This document shows positions 8,221 through 14,484 of a stretch of DNA of 20,030 nucleotides, in pieces (position 1 is the first letter of the stretch; each line of letters begins with the position of its first letter). The position numbers and the translations under genes were made by a program. The notes beneath the pieces were generated by a model that worked only from the letters and a program-made list of their open reading frames with translations, made no database searches and had not been told where the DNA came from. Location of the stretch: contig CAYJDR010000040.1 in assembly GCA_964368965.1 (NCBI GenBank), forward strand, positions 1 through 20,030, given 5' to 3'. Origin of the DNA: CAYJDR01 sp964368965 (GTDB lineage: Bacteria > Chrysiogenota > Deferribacteres > Deferribacterales > Mucispirillaceae).

Positions 8221-8420
8221 ATGATGTAATTTACGACACTTGCAATAGCAAAAATAGTGAACATTTCATAGAAAATATCAATATCTATCATAATTATCAC
8301 AGCCTTTCTATAATATAGTAGGCTAACCACCGAGCGAACCCGACAGAGCATATTAGCACTATTAATGGTGATTGTCTATATATTGCTATTATATAAATTA
8401 TTGATTCACAGGAGAATTAA
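8221..8420. other. AT-rich intergenic leader
   Basis: No gene is seen here. A perfect -10 TATAAT lies at 8309-8314 without a convincing -35. If used, it would give the downstream gene a leader of about 100 nt containing GGCTAA (8320-8325) and a distal TTAGC that could pair. Confidence 0.4.
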
Positions 8421-8780
8421 ATGAAGAAGTTATCATTAGCACTATGCGCTATGTTTATCTTGAGCGCAAATGTTAGCTTTGCAGAAGAAACAATCGGTGA
8501 CAAAGCGTCAAACTTTGTGAAGAAGACAGACGAAATTATTCAAAATGTTGCATCTGACGCTGGCAAAGGCATCGAAAGCGCTATAAACTCTGGTAAAGAG
8601 AAGCTGGAAGAAGAAACTGACGTGAAAGCAAAAGCAGAAGAAGCAGCAGAAGAAAAGAAAGACGAAACAGTTAAAAAAGCTGAAGAAAAAGTGGACGACG
8701 CTAAAAACGAAGCTAAATCTAAAGTAGATAAAGACGTCGATGAAGCAAAGTCTAAACTTAAATCAAAACTAAAGTGGTAA
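8421..8780 (+). CDS. Small secreted Lys/Glu/Ala-rich repeat protein (LEA-like)
   Basis: A 119-aa protein with a clear signal peptide: MKK, a hydrophobic core, and likely cleavage after A21 (SFA-EE). The mature part, especially residues 60-119, is almost entirely K, E, A, D and V. It has imperfect 11-residue-like periods such as AKAEEAAEEKK, VKKAEEKVDDA and DVDEAKSKLKS, and ends in KLKW. This composition predicts a long amphipathic or coiled helix like LEA group 3 or apolipoprotein-like proteins. Periplasmic location follows from the signal peptide; a stress-protective or envelope-binding role is only a guess. AGGAG (8410-8414) sits 6 nt before the ATG, and a terminator follows at 8796. It appears to be a single-gene unit. 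Confidence 0.85.
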   Translation: MKKLSLALCAMFILSANVSFAEETIGDKASNFVKKTDEIIQNVASDAGKGIESAINSGKEKLEEETDVKAKAEEAAEEKKDETVKKAEEKVDDAKNEAKSKVDKDVDEAKSKLKSKLKW

Positions 8781-8795
8781 TAGCAAATCTATCAG

Positions 8796-8823
8796 CCCTG
8801 TGGTAACTCCGCAGGGTTTTTTT
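8796..8823 (+). terminator. Rho-independent terminator after the LEA-like gene
   Basis: CCCTGTGG (8796-8803) pairs with CCGCAGGG (8809-8816), with one U-G pair and a 5-nt loop, followed by T7 (8817-8823). It faces the convergent flaG gene. Confidence 0.9.
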
Positions 8824-8993
8824 ATGTGCGTAGGTTGGTGGTTTTTGATATGTAGGCGTTCGGAGATTGTTTAAGTTTAACTGTATAGAAAAGCGCCCAA
8901 GTGATAGTGTTTGGAAAATGGACGCACCTATACTGTCAAGATATGTAGAGATTTTTCGCTAGTGCATTGTTGCTTTGAAGCGTGGTGCATTAG

Positions 8994-9365
8994 CTAAATT
9001 CTGTTATCAGTAATTAGCCCAACCATCTCACGTATGTTGCGTGCGATGTTGAGGATCTCCTCAGTTGGCAGCTGTGTAACAACTTCTTTTGTTTTAGTGT
9101 CCACAAGTTTCATTATCGGGCGGTCTAGGTCGTCGTCATACTCGTAGCGCCTAGATATGTTGTTATCTTCAAACGCATTGTTGACTTCAGCCATAGCTTC
9201 TTCGATAGCTTTTTGCTTCTCTTCTTTTTCTGCTTGTTGTTCCGCAGCGCTCATTGCCTGAACTTTTTGCTCAGCAACAACTGCCTTTTCTGTCACTACA
9301 CTACTTTTTGCTGGCTGTTGAGCCGACTGCATAAATGTAGCGCTTGAGTTGATTTCACTAATCAT
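8994..9365 (-). CDS. flaG: FlaG family protein
   Basis: A 123-aa protein of the FlaG family, which influences flagellar filament length in Campylobacter, Vibrio and Aeromonas. The recognisable domain covers about residues 68-120: RPIMKLVDTKTKEVVTQLP (82-100), then EEILNIARNIREMVGLITD, matching the family pattern of a beta strand with VDxxTxEVxxQ(I/L)PxEE and a helix. The first 65 residues are Gln/Ala/Glu-rich and probably disordered or coiled, as is usual for FlaG. The start is well fixed by AGAGGTGAT (complement of 9368-9376). The gene stands alone on the minus strand, away from any flagellar operon. No intrinsic terminator follows its stop codon. Confidence 0.85.
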   Translation of the reverse strand: MISEINSSATFMQSAQQPAKSSVVTEKAVVAEQKVQAMSAAEQQAEKEEKQKAIEEAMAEVNNAFEDNNISRRYEYDDDLDRPIMKLVDTKTKEVVTQLPTEEILNIARNIREMVGLITDNRI

Positions 9366-9382
9366 AAATCACCTCTTGTGCA

Positions 9383-9420
9383 TATTATAATGCACCTAAT
9401 GTTCACATACATCGTGTATG
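9383..9420 (-). promoter_or_regulatory. Possible flaG promoter region with a palindrome
   Basis: ATTATAAT in 9384-9392 is self-complementary and offers a -10 TATAAT for flaG. Just upstream of it on the minus strand, CATACA (9406-9411) and TGTATG (9415-9420) form a 6-bp inverted repeat with a 3-bp centre, an operator-like site. I see no sigma28 (GCCGATAA) or sigma54 (TGGCAC-N5-TTGC) element. Confidence 0.3.
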
Positions 9421-9431
9421 ATGTGTAATTT

Positions 9432-9606
9432 GGCAAGGGCTAGTTAGTATAATGAACAATCATCCGACGTTGTTCGTCTAGCCACGTAACTATAAGAAAG
9501 CAACATCCGTGTTATAAAGTGGTTACATTGTGATCTCACCGCAACCTTGAGGGTCGCAAAACACTCGCGTCCGTGCGTACTAGAAAACTCCGTTTCACCA
9601 CTTGCC
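9432..9606 (-). ncRNA. Candidate structured RNA, about 175 nt, minus strand
   Basis: No convincing coding frame lies here, but the ends close on each other: GGCAAG (9432-9437) and CTTGCC (9601-9606), extended by three more pairs past a bulge. Inside, read on the minus strand, are a hairpin GCGACC-CUCAA-GGUUGC (9541-9557), a helix AUGUAAC / GUUACGU linking 9531-9537 with 9484-9490, UAUAA / UUAUA inside it, and GAACAA / UUGUUC (9454-9475). Three helices contain a pair that is G-U on the minus strand but A-C on the plus strand, which points to the minus strand as the RNA. Length and a single closing stem resemble 6S RNA, but I cannot identify conserved 6S positions. It could also be a long leader of flaG. 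No promoter could be assigned with confidence. Confidence 0.45.
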
Positions 9607-9615
9607 AAAAAACAC

Positions 9616-9676
9616 AAAAAGCCGAACTACGCTAAATATAGGTGCAACTATATTGGCATAATTCGGCTCGGTTTTT
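9616..9676 (-). terminator. Long hairpin with T-tracts on both sides (likely minus-strand terminator)
   Basis: A 13-bp outer stem (9620-9632 with 9656-9668) and a perfect 6-bp inner stem ATATAG/CTATAT (9636-9641, 9648-9653) form one long hairpin. In minus-strand RNA both imperfect positions of the outer stem are G-U pairs; on the plus strand they are C-A mismatches. The minus strand then reads TTTTTGTGTTTTTT, typical of an intrinsic terminator. The plus strand has CGG then T5 (9672-9676), so bidirectional use is possible. On the minus strand, a TTGACT-N18-TACATT promoter-like pair lies upstream, at roughly 9690-9735. Confidence 0.5.
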
Positions 9677-9948
9677 CCGATACACAATTTTCTAATATAT
9701 AATGTAGTATCAGAACACCAGTTTAGTCAATAGAAAAGTTGCATTATTTCAAAGTATTTCATTATGTGTATTGCTAACCTATTGAAATATAAGGAAACTA
9801 ATAAATTAATAAAATGTCTATAATATATAGCTATGTAGGTTTGTTGTTGAAAATTTAAACGAATTAATGAATATTAATACTAATAGCTTGCATTTTTTAG
9901 CAATATCGTACATACTATCACATTAAATTTTACGAAACGAGGCTAGTT
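9669..9948. other. AT-rich intergenic region upstream of the Tat operon
   Basis: No gene is seen. The sequence is rich in A/T runs and has stops in all frames. The best plus-strand promoter candidate for the Tat genes is TTGCAT (9888-9893) with TACTAT (9913-9918), at a long 19-bp spacing. A further TTGAAA lies at 9847-9852 without a good partner. Any plus-strand leader before the Tat gene would therefore be short. Confidence 0.35.
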
Positions 9949-10239
9949 ATGTTTGGATTAGGTATGAGCGAACTTATGTTAATCGCTGTAATAGCGCTGG
10001 TTGTAGTTGGACCTAAAAAGCTACCTGAGATTGCGAAATCATTTGGTAAGGGCTATGGTGAATTTCGCCGTAACCTCAACGACTTAAAAGAATCTGTTGA
10101 CCTTGACGCAGATGTAAACCCTACAAAGTCATCGCCACTTACTACTAAAGACTATGCAGAAAATTACCGCAGCCAATGGGAGCAAAAGCTTACACCTCCA
10201 GCTGTAGGATCGAACAATGACGAGGGCAACCGTGGCTGA
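9949..10239 (+). CDS. tatB: Twin-arginine translocase subunit TatA/TatB family (TatB-like)
   Basis: A 96-aa membrane subunit of the Tat system, which exports folded proteins. It has the family layout: a short periplasmic end, one transmembrane helix (about residues 9-21), a hinge, and an amphipathic helix (about 24-48), followed by a polar tail. E8 in GMSEL and the hinge GPKKLPE are TatB-type marks, whereas FGKG and EFRRN in the amphipathic helix look TatA-like. It is the only TatA/B gene in the operon, so it may serve both roles or a separate tatA may lie elsewhere. The ATG follows GAGG at 9939-9942. Its 3' end overlaps the start of tatC. The A-versus-B assignment is uncertain; the family is not. 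Confidence 0.85.
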   Translation: MFGLGMSELMLIAVIALVVVGPKKLPEIAKSFGKGYGEFRRNLNDLKESVDLDADVNPTKSSPLTTKDYAENYRSQWEQKLTPPAVGSNNDEGNRG

Positions 10240-11035
10240 ACTAGATATTGAAAGTAAATTAGCTAAAGATAAAGACAGGGTCGAACAGAAATACCCACTT
10301 ACTGAACACTTAATCGAACTTAGAAAACGCGTTGTTTATATATTCGCAGGGCTTGCTGTTGTGTTTATCGGCACATACTCACAAGGTAGGGTGTTGATGA
10401 ACTACCTGCTAGAACCACTCGTTAGGTATATGCCTGAGAACTCTACGGTTTCTTTCTTAAAGATTACAGAGGGCTTCGTTACAGAGCTTAAACTTGCAGC
10501 TATTGCGGCAGTTTTCGTTGCTATGCCATACATTTTGTATCAACTGTGGAAGTTTATCGCACCTGGGCTTTATGCTCAAGAGCGTAAATATGTTTTTGGT
10601 TTCGTATTTTCGGCATCTGTGTTGTTTTTCACGGGTGCGTCGTTTGCATATTTTATTGTGTTTCCTTTTGGTTTCCAGTTCTTCTTGAAGTATGCTGGGC
10701 CTGAGTGGAACATGGTTGCGAACTTATCTGTTAGCTGGTATCTAACATTCGTTACTAGGCTTATCATGGCGTTCGGGCTTGTGTTTGAGATGCCTGTTAT
10801 TGTGTTCTTCCTAGTTAAGATGGGCGTTGTGAACGAGCAAATGCTTGTGAAGCACCGCAGATATGCTATCGTTGGTATATTCGTTGCGGCGGCGGTATTG
10901 ACGCCACCTGATGTTATATCGCAAACGGCTATGGCTGTTCCGTTGTTGGTTTTATATCAAATCAGCATTTATATAGCTAGGGTATTCGGCAGAAAACGTG
11001 AACTAGAGAACACAGACGTAGCGATTTATGACTAA
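10217..11035 (+). CDS. tatC: Sec-independent protein translocase TatC
   Basis: The multispanning Tat receptor subunit that binds twin-arginine signal peptides. The 272 aa show the six-helix TatC core from the N-terminal LTEHLIELRKR (28-38) onward. Conserved parts include EGF(V)TELKLA (85-94), WKFIAPGLYAQERKY (111-125), FEMP (190-193) and LTPPDVISQ...PLLVLYQISI (228-251). The ATG start overlaps the tatB-like gene by 23 nt, with AGGA 7 nt upstream. An in-frame GTG at 10232 has a better GAGGG Shine-Dalgarno (10222-10226) and would shorten the overlap to 8 nt and remove five residues; the choice is open. The stop overlaps the moaA start by 8 nt. Confidence 0.95.
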   Translation: MTRATVAELDIESKLAKDKDRVEQKYPLTEHLIELRKRVVYIFAGLAVVFIGTYSQGRVLMNYLLEPLVRYMPENSTVSFLKITEGFVTELKLAAIAAVFVAMPYILYQLWKFIAPGLYAQERKYVFGFVFSASVLFFTGASFAYFIVFPFGFQFFLKYAGPEWNMVANLSVSWYLTFVTRLIMAFGLVFEMPVIVFFLVKMGVVNEQMLVKHRRYAIVGIFVAAAVLTPPDVISQTAMAVPLLVLYQISIYIARVFGRKRELENTDVAIYD

Positions 11036-12011
11036 CACATTGGACACGTTCGGCAGGCAGTTGCGTTACTTGCGTATATCGGTTACCGATAGGTGCAACT
11101 TTCGCTGCAAATACTGTATGCCGCAGAACAATTTTACACATATAGATAGCGAAGAAATCTTGCGTTATGAAGATATCCTCTTTATATCAGAAGTGTTTGC
11201 ATCACTTGGTGTGAATAGGGTGCGTATTACCGGTGGCGAGCCACTAGTGCGCAAAGGGTTGACAGGTTTCCTAGCTAATTTGTCTGCTATTGAAGGCATT
11301 GACGAAGTTATGCTAACGACCAACGGCGCATTGTTGAGGCGCTTCGGTGAGGAGCTTTACGAAGCTGGTGTCACTCGCTTAAACATTAGCCTTGATTCAC
11401 TAAAGCAAGAAAGAGTTGACCATATCACAGGTGTGCCTAGGTATGCTGAAACTATCGACTCTATCAAATATGCAGCGACGTTGCCTTTCAAGCAAATTAA
11501 GGTGAACGTAGTTGCCATAAAAGGCTTTAACGATGATGAAATAGTAGATTTTTGTCATTTTGCAGCAGATAATAATGTTATTGTTAGGTTTATTGAGTTT
11601 ATGCCTATCGGCAACTCTACAGAATGGGGCGAGCAGAGCATGCTCTCTGGTGATGATATTTTGGAGCGTATCCACATGTTTGAGCCGACGCCACTCGTGA
11701 GGGATATAAACACAGGCCCAGCAATGAACTATAAGCTAAACAACGGTGCAACTGTAGGTATCATTACGCCTATCTCGCGCCACTTTTGTTCGACGTGTGA
11801 TAAGTTGCGCATCACGTCTGATGGTAAGATACGCCCATGCTTGCTTGTTGACCATGAGTTTAGCATAGTAGATGTTGTCAAAAAGCGCGATTATAACGCA
11901 TTGAGGGAATTAATAATCGAGTCGCTAACATCAAAAGGTAAAGAGCATAAAGTATCCTTAGGGGAGAATACTAATGAGTTTAAGCGCACTATGTCAAAAA
12001 TCGGCGGATAG
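11028..12011 (+). CDS. moaA: GTP 3',8-cyclase MoaA (radical SAM)
   Basis: MoaA makes 3',8-cyclo-GTP, the first step in molybdenum cofactor synthesis. The 327-aa protein has the radical-SAM cluster C23xxxC27xxC30 in DRCNFRCKYC and RITGGEPLVRKG (66-77). The second C-terminal [4Fe-4S] site is C254, C257 and C271 (FCSTC and PCLL). It ends with the C-terminal Gly-Gly that MoaA needs for activity (SKIGG). The ATG lies inside the end of tatC (8-nt overlap) and the last 38 nt overlap the next gene in another frame. Placement with Tat genes suggests supply of cofactor to exported molybdoenzymes. No moaC, moaE or mobA is nearby. Confidence 0.96.
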   Translation: MTNTLDTFGRQLRYLRISVTDRCNFRCKYCMPQNNFTHIDSEEILRYEDILFISEVFASLGVNRVRITGGEPLVRKGLTGFLANLSAIEGIDEVMLTTNGALLRRFGEELYEAGVTRLNISLDSLKQERVDHITGVPRYAETIDSIKYAATLPFKQIKVNVVAIKGFNDDEIVDFCHFAADNNVIVRFIEFMPIGNSTEWGEQSMLSGDDILERIHMFEPTPLVRDINTGPAMNYKLNNGATVGIITPISRHFCSTCDKLRITSDGKIRPCLLVDHEFSIVDVVKKRDYNALRELIIESLTSKGKEHKVSLGENTNEFKRTMSKIGG

Positions 12012-13104
12012 GCCGACACAACCACTTAGGAAAGCATTAGCAACAGCTGATGTAATCGCTAGCTTGAACGAACCTACAGAATATTCTGAAGGGCTAAGCG
12101 ACTTTATCCATAGTGCAACTAGCATTATGGTTATCATCGACGGCACTACTCCAAGCGAACTCGCAGAGCACGTGCTCAAGTCTTGCGGCTCAAAGCTCAA
12201 ATACGTCGTGCCTTCATCTATGCGTGGGCATGAAGTTCTTATAAATTATACTGACAAAATTATAGATATCAACCGTGAAGACATCAACCAATATAACTAC
12301 TACGGCGTTACAAGCGTTAAAGTTCCTGTGTTGTTGCACAAGTCTATCATGGATTGCAATGCCGTAATTGTGCTATCTGGCGTGCGTTATGATGCGTTTG
12401 TTGGCTACACAGGTGGCGTTGCAAATGTTGTTGTTGCGCTCTCTGCAAAGCGTTGTATAGAGCGGCTTGCAAAGCTAGGTGCTGATGCGCTCACGGATAC
12501 TACATCAAAGCTAAAACCGATAGATAAAGCACTTAGAGAAGTAGTGCTTACGGCTAGTGCAAAGGTTTCGTGGTTCGGCATAAACTATGCGCAAGATAAC
12601 GAAGGCAACATAGTTGACACATCGGCTGGCGATATCTTTATCAGCCATATCAAGCTTACTGATAGGTTGAATGAAATACTAGATATCAACATCGGCAAGA
12701 AGTATGACTGCGTGATGTTCGAAACTGACACAAAATATATGGAAATGCTAGTTTACCAGATAGCAAACGCAACTAAGTTGCTGAAAGATGGTTGCAGGTT
12801 GTTGGTGTCGGCTAAAAATGTTTCGGCATTTATGGTGCCAACGATTATGAAATACTTAAACATGTCGCTACCAGAAGTTTACGAAGCGCTACAAACAGAC
12901 GGTGGCAGGGAAGCTCTATTCGCCTACCATGCACGCTCAATAGGCGAACGTTTCCATATAGCTATTGACACAGCAAGCCAGATGAAAGAGCCAATCGTCA
13001 AATGCGCATGGAACAACATAGATGAAAAAGATTATGCAGAGTTCGTGAAAAACTGTAATAATACCATAGACTTAACGGAAGTAATCAATTATGCCATCAG
13101 ATAG
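11974..13104 (+). CDS. LarA/DUF2088-like protein lacking the usual catalytic residues
   Basis: A 376-aa protein that I place, with moderate confidence, in the lactate racemase (LarA, DUF2088) family. A strand ending in DGTTP (56-60) stands where LarA has DxTRP. The segment NAVIVLSG...FVGYTGGVANVVVAL (129-156) matches the central G(F/Y)(S/T)GGxK block. The C-terminal third (about 260-365), with TKLLKDGCRLLVSAKN and GGREALFAYHARS, matches the LarA C-terminal domain. The lysine that holds the nickel-pincer cofactor (GGxK) is Ala150, the PH before that block is YD, and no GxHR is seen near 84-100. It is therefore probably not a racemase. The ATG is fixed by AGGGGAG (11960-11966), which lies inside moaA. 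The 3' end overlaps the regulator gene by 14 nt. Confidence 0.65.
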   Translation: MSLSALCQKSADRPTQPLRKALATADVIASLNEPTEYSEGLSDFIHSATSIMVIIDGTTPSELAEHVLKSCGSKLKYVVPSSMRGHEVLINYTDKIIDINREDINQYNYYGVTSVKVPVLLHKSIMDCNAVIVLSGVRYDAFVGYTGGVANVVVALSAKRCIERLAKLGADALTDTTSKLKPIDKALREVVLTASAKVSWFGINYAQDNEGNIVDTSAGDIFISHIKLTDRLNEILDINIGKKYDCVMFETDTKYMEMLVYQIANATKLLKDGCRLLVSAKNVSAFMVPTIMKYLNMSLPEVYEALQTDGGREALFAYHARSIGERFHIAIDTASQMKEPIVKCAWNNIDEKDYAEFVKNCNNTIDLTEVINYAIR

Positions 13105-13804
13105 CTTAGCTTCAAGACACATACTGATTATTGATGACGACGCTGAGATATTAGACCTCATAAAAGTGTTCCTAACGCTTGAGAAGTGTGAAGTTGACAC
13201 AGCAAGCACAGGCATGGAATGCTTAGAGAAAGTCAAGGCGAACGACTACGACCTACTATTGCTAGACATCGGCTTGCCAGATATTAGCGGCCAGCAAATA
13301 TGCAAGCTAGTTAGGCAGGATAGCGGTGTGCCTATAATTATGGTATCTGCAAACGATAGCGTATCTGACAAGGTTATATGTTTAGAGTATGGCGCAGATG
13401 ATTACATCTCAAAACCGTTTGAAAATATGGAACTTATCGCACGCGTCAAGGCTGTGTTGCGCAGGGTGGACGCAAATAAAAAGGCGGCATCGCTTGCACG
13501 CAACGAAGATGTAGACTTTTACGGCATAGCAATAAACTTAGCAGAGCGCCAAGTATCTAAAGACGGCGAAACGCTGAAACTCACACCTAAAGAGTTTGAC
13601 CTATTAGCATACTTCAGCCAAAACCGTGGCAAAACAATAGGGCGCGATAAAATTATCGAAGACCTATGGGGTAAAAACACGCTTTACAGGTGGTCACGTA
13701 GCTTAGATGTGCATATCCAAAACTTGAGGCAGAAAGTCGAGAAAAATCCGAAAAGCCCCTCAATCATACAAACCGTATCAGGCGTCGGCTACAAAATTAA
13801 GTAG
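13091..13804 (+). CDS. OmpR/PhoB-family response regulator (orphan)
   Basis: A 237-aa two-component regulator. The receiver domain (about 9-125) has the acidic triad region D15-D17, phospho-acceptor D59 in LLLLDIGLP, S86 and K108 in ISKPF, so it should be phosphorylatable. The winged-helix DNA-binding domain (about 142-237) carries LTPKEFDLLAYF, the recognition part RSLDVHIQNLRQKVE and a terminal GVGYKI. No histidine kinase gene is adjacent; the gene instead overlaps the LarA-like gene by 14 nt and ends the five-gene unit. It may regulate the unit itself or periplasmic redox genes elsewhere; this is inference. No intrinsic terminator is visible in the 100 nt after the stop. Confidence 0.93.
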   Translation: MPSDSLASRHILIIDDDAEILDLIKVFLTLEKCEVDTASTGMECLEKVKANDYDLLLLDIGLPDISGQQICKLVRQDSGVPIIMVSANDSVSDKVICLEYGADDYISKPFENMELIARVKAVLRRVDANKKAASLARNEDVDFYGIAINLAERQVSKDGETLKLTPKEFDLLAYFSQNRGKTIGRDKIIEDLWGKNTLYRWSRSLDVHIQNLRQKVEKNPKSPSIIQTVSGVGYKIK

Positions 13805-13907
13805 CGTGCTGTTATGAGGCAAAACTTGTGATAGCGCTAAACGCTTGAAAATATCCATATCATACGTCAAATTTAAACTAAAGTTGAAAGTGCAAGATTA
13901 TTATTGC

Positions 13908-13942
13908 TTGAATTTTGCCAGCATGTACACTATAATGTACAT
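13908..13942 (+). promoter_or_regulatory. Autoregulated toxin-antitoxin promoter with two TGTACA operator motifs
   Basis: TTGAAT (13908-13913), a 17-bp spacer and TATAAT (13931-13936) form a near-ideal promoter. The -10 box is enclosed by an inverted repeat, ATGTACA (13923-13929) and TGTACAT (13936-13942). Its two TGTACA hexamers are 12 bp apart centre to centre. From memory, the E. coli yefM-yoeB operator uses TGTACA motifs with the same spacing, and the downstream antitoxin is of the YefM family, so YefM/YoeB repression here is likely. Confidence 0.75.
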
Positions 13943-13954
13943 ATGAGGTGCTTT

Positions 13955-14203
13955 ATGATGAATACAAACGCAACAAACTTTAGGAAAGATATGTTCAACA
14001 TGTTAGAGCAAGCTGTTGTGTATAATGAGCATATCAACATTGCAACGAAAGATGGCAACGCTATCGTAATCAGCGAGCAAGACTACAGGGACTTAATGGA
14101 AACGGTACATTTGCTCTCTATCCCTAACATGAAAGAAAAGATAATTGACGGACTTAACACCGATGTTGCAGACTGCGTGCCAGAAAGCGATGTTGATTTA
14201 TAA
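13955..14203 (+). CDS. YefM/Phd-family antitoxin
   Basis: An 82-aa antitoxin of the YefM/Phd family, expected to bind the operator upstream and to neutralise the toxin encoded next. The N-terminal part, with NATNFRKDMFNMLEQ and IATKDGNAIVISEQDYRDLMET, matches the YefM/Phd DNA-binding fold. The acidic C-terminal tail (VADCVPESDVDL) is the usual toxin-binding segment. The start is chosen because GAGGTG (13945-13950) precedes the double ATG at 13955/13958, and because the promoter predicts transcription from about 13942, which excludes starts further upstream. The last base of its stop is the first base of the toxin ATG (TAATG). Confidence 0.88.
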   Translation: MMNTNATNFRKDMFNMLEQAVVYNEHINIATKDGNAIVISEQDYRDLMETVHLLSIPNMKEKIIDGLNTDVADCVPESDVDL

Positions 14204-14466
14204 TGTATAAAATCGTCTACACTAAAAATGCAGTTAATGACATAGCTAATCTGAAATCAGCAAAGCTAGATAAGAAAGCAAAATTGTTGATAGATATATT
14301 GCGTGATGACCCTTTCCAAACTCCACCGACATATGAGAAGCTACAAGGCGACTTAAAAGGCGCATATTCAAGGCGTATCAACATAAAGCATAAGCTTGTT
14401 TATGAAGTGCTGGAAAATGAAAAGGTTGTTAAGGTTATTAGCTTATGGTCGCATTATGAGTTTTAA
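14203..14466 (+). CDS. yoeB: Txe/YoeB-family mRNA interferase toxin
   Basis: An 87-aa RelE-superfamily ribosome-dependent mRNA endonuclease. Family landmarks are E45 in TYEKLQGDLKGAYSRRI, the arginine pair R57/R58, and the C-terminal H84-Y85 in WSHYEF, equivalent to H83-Y84 of E. coli YoeB. The residue matching E. coli R65 is K64 (HKLVY instead of HRLVY), a conservative change at a catalytic position. The length is normal and the frame intact. Stop-start overlap with the antitoxin gene (TAATG) implies coupled translation. A third, broken antitoxin-like gene follows 18 nt downstream. Confidence 0.88.
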   Translation: MYKIVYTKNAVNDIANLKSAKLDKKAKLLIDILRDDPFQTPPTYEKLQGDLKGAYSRRINIKHKLVYEVLENEKVVKVISLWSHYEF

Positions 14467-14484
14467 AGGAGGAACAATTTTACT

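Noticed and set aside
8959..8993. Hairpin CTAGTGCA / TGCATTAG just after flaG as its terminator
   Set aside because: Read in the flaG direction it has an A-C mismatch and is not followed by a T-tract; it is not a convincing intrinsic terminator.
9432..9606. RNase P RNA, tmRNA or SRP RNA for the structured element
   Set aside because: No GAGGAAAGUCC or ACAGAA blocks (RNase P), no tRNA-like ends or tag frame (tmRNA), and no GGAAGCAGC core (SRP) on either strand.
13904..13954. TTG start at 13904 for the antitoxin
   Set aside because: It lies upstream of the -35 box and would translate through the promoter/operator; GAGGTG before the ATGs at 13955/13958 is the natural initiation site.
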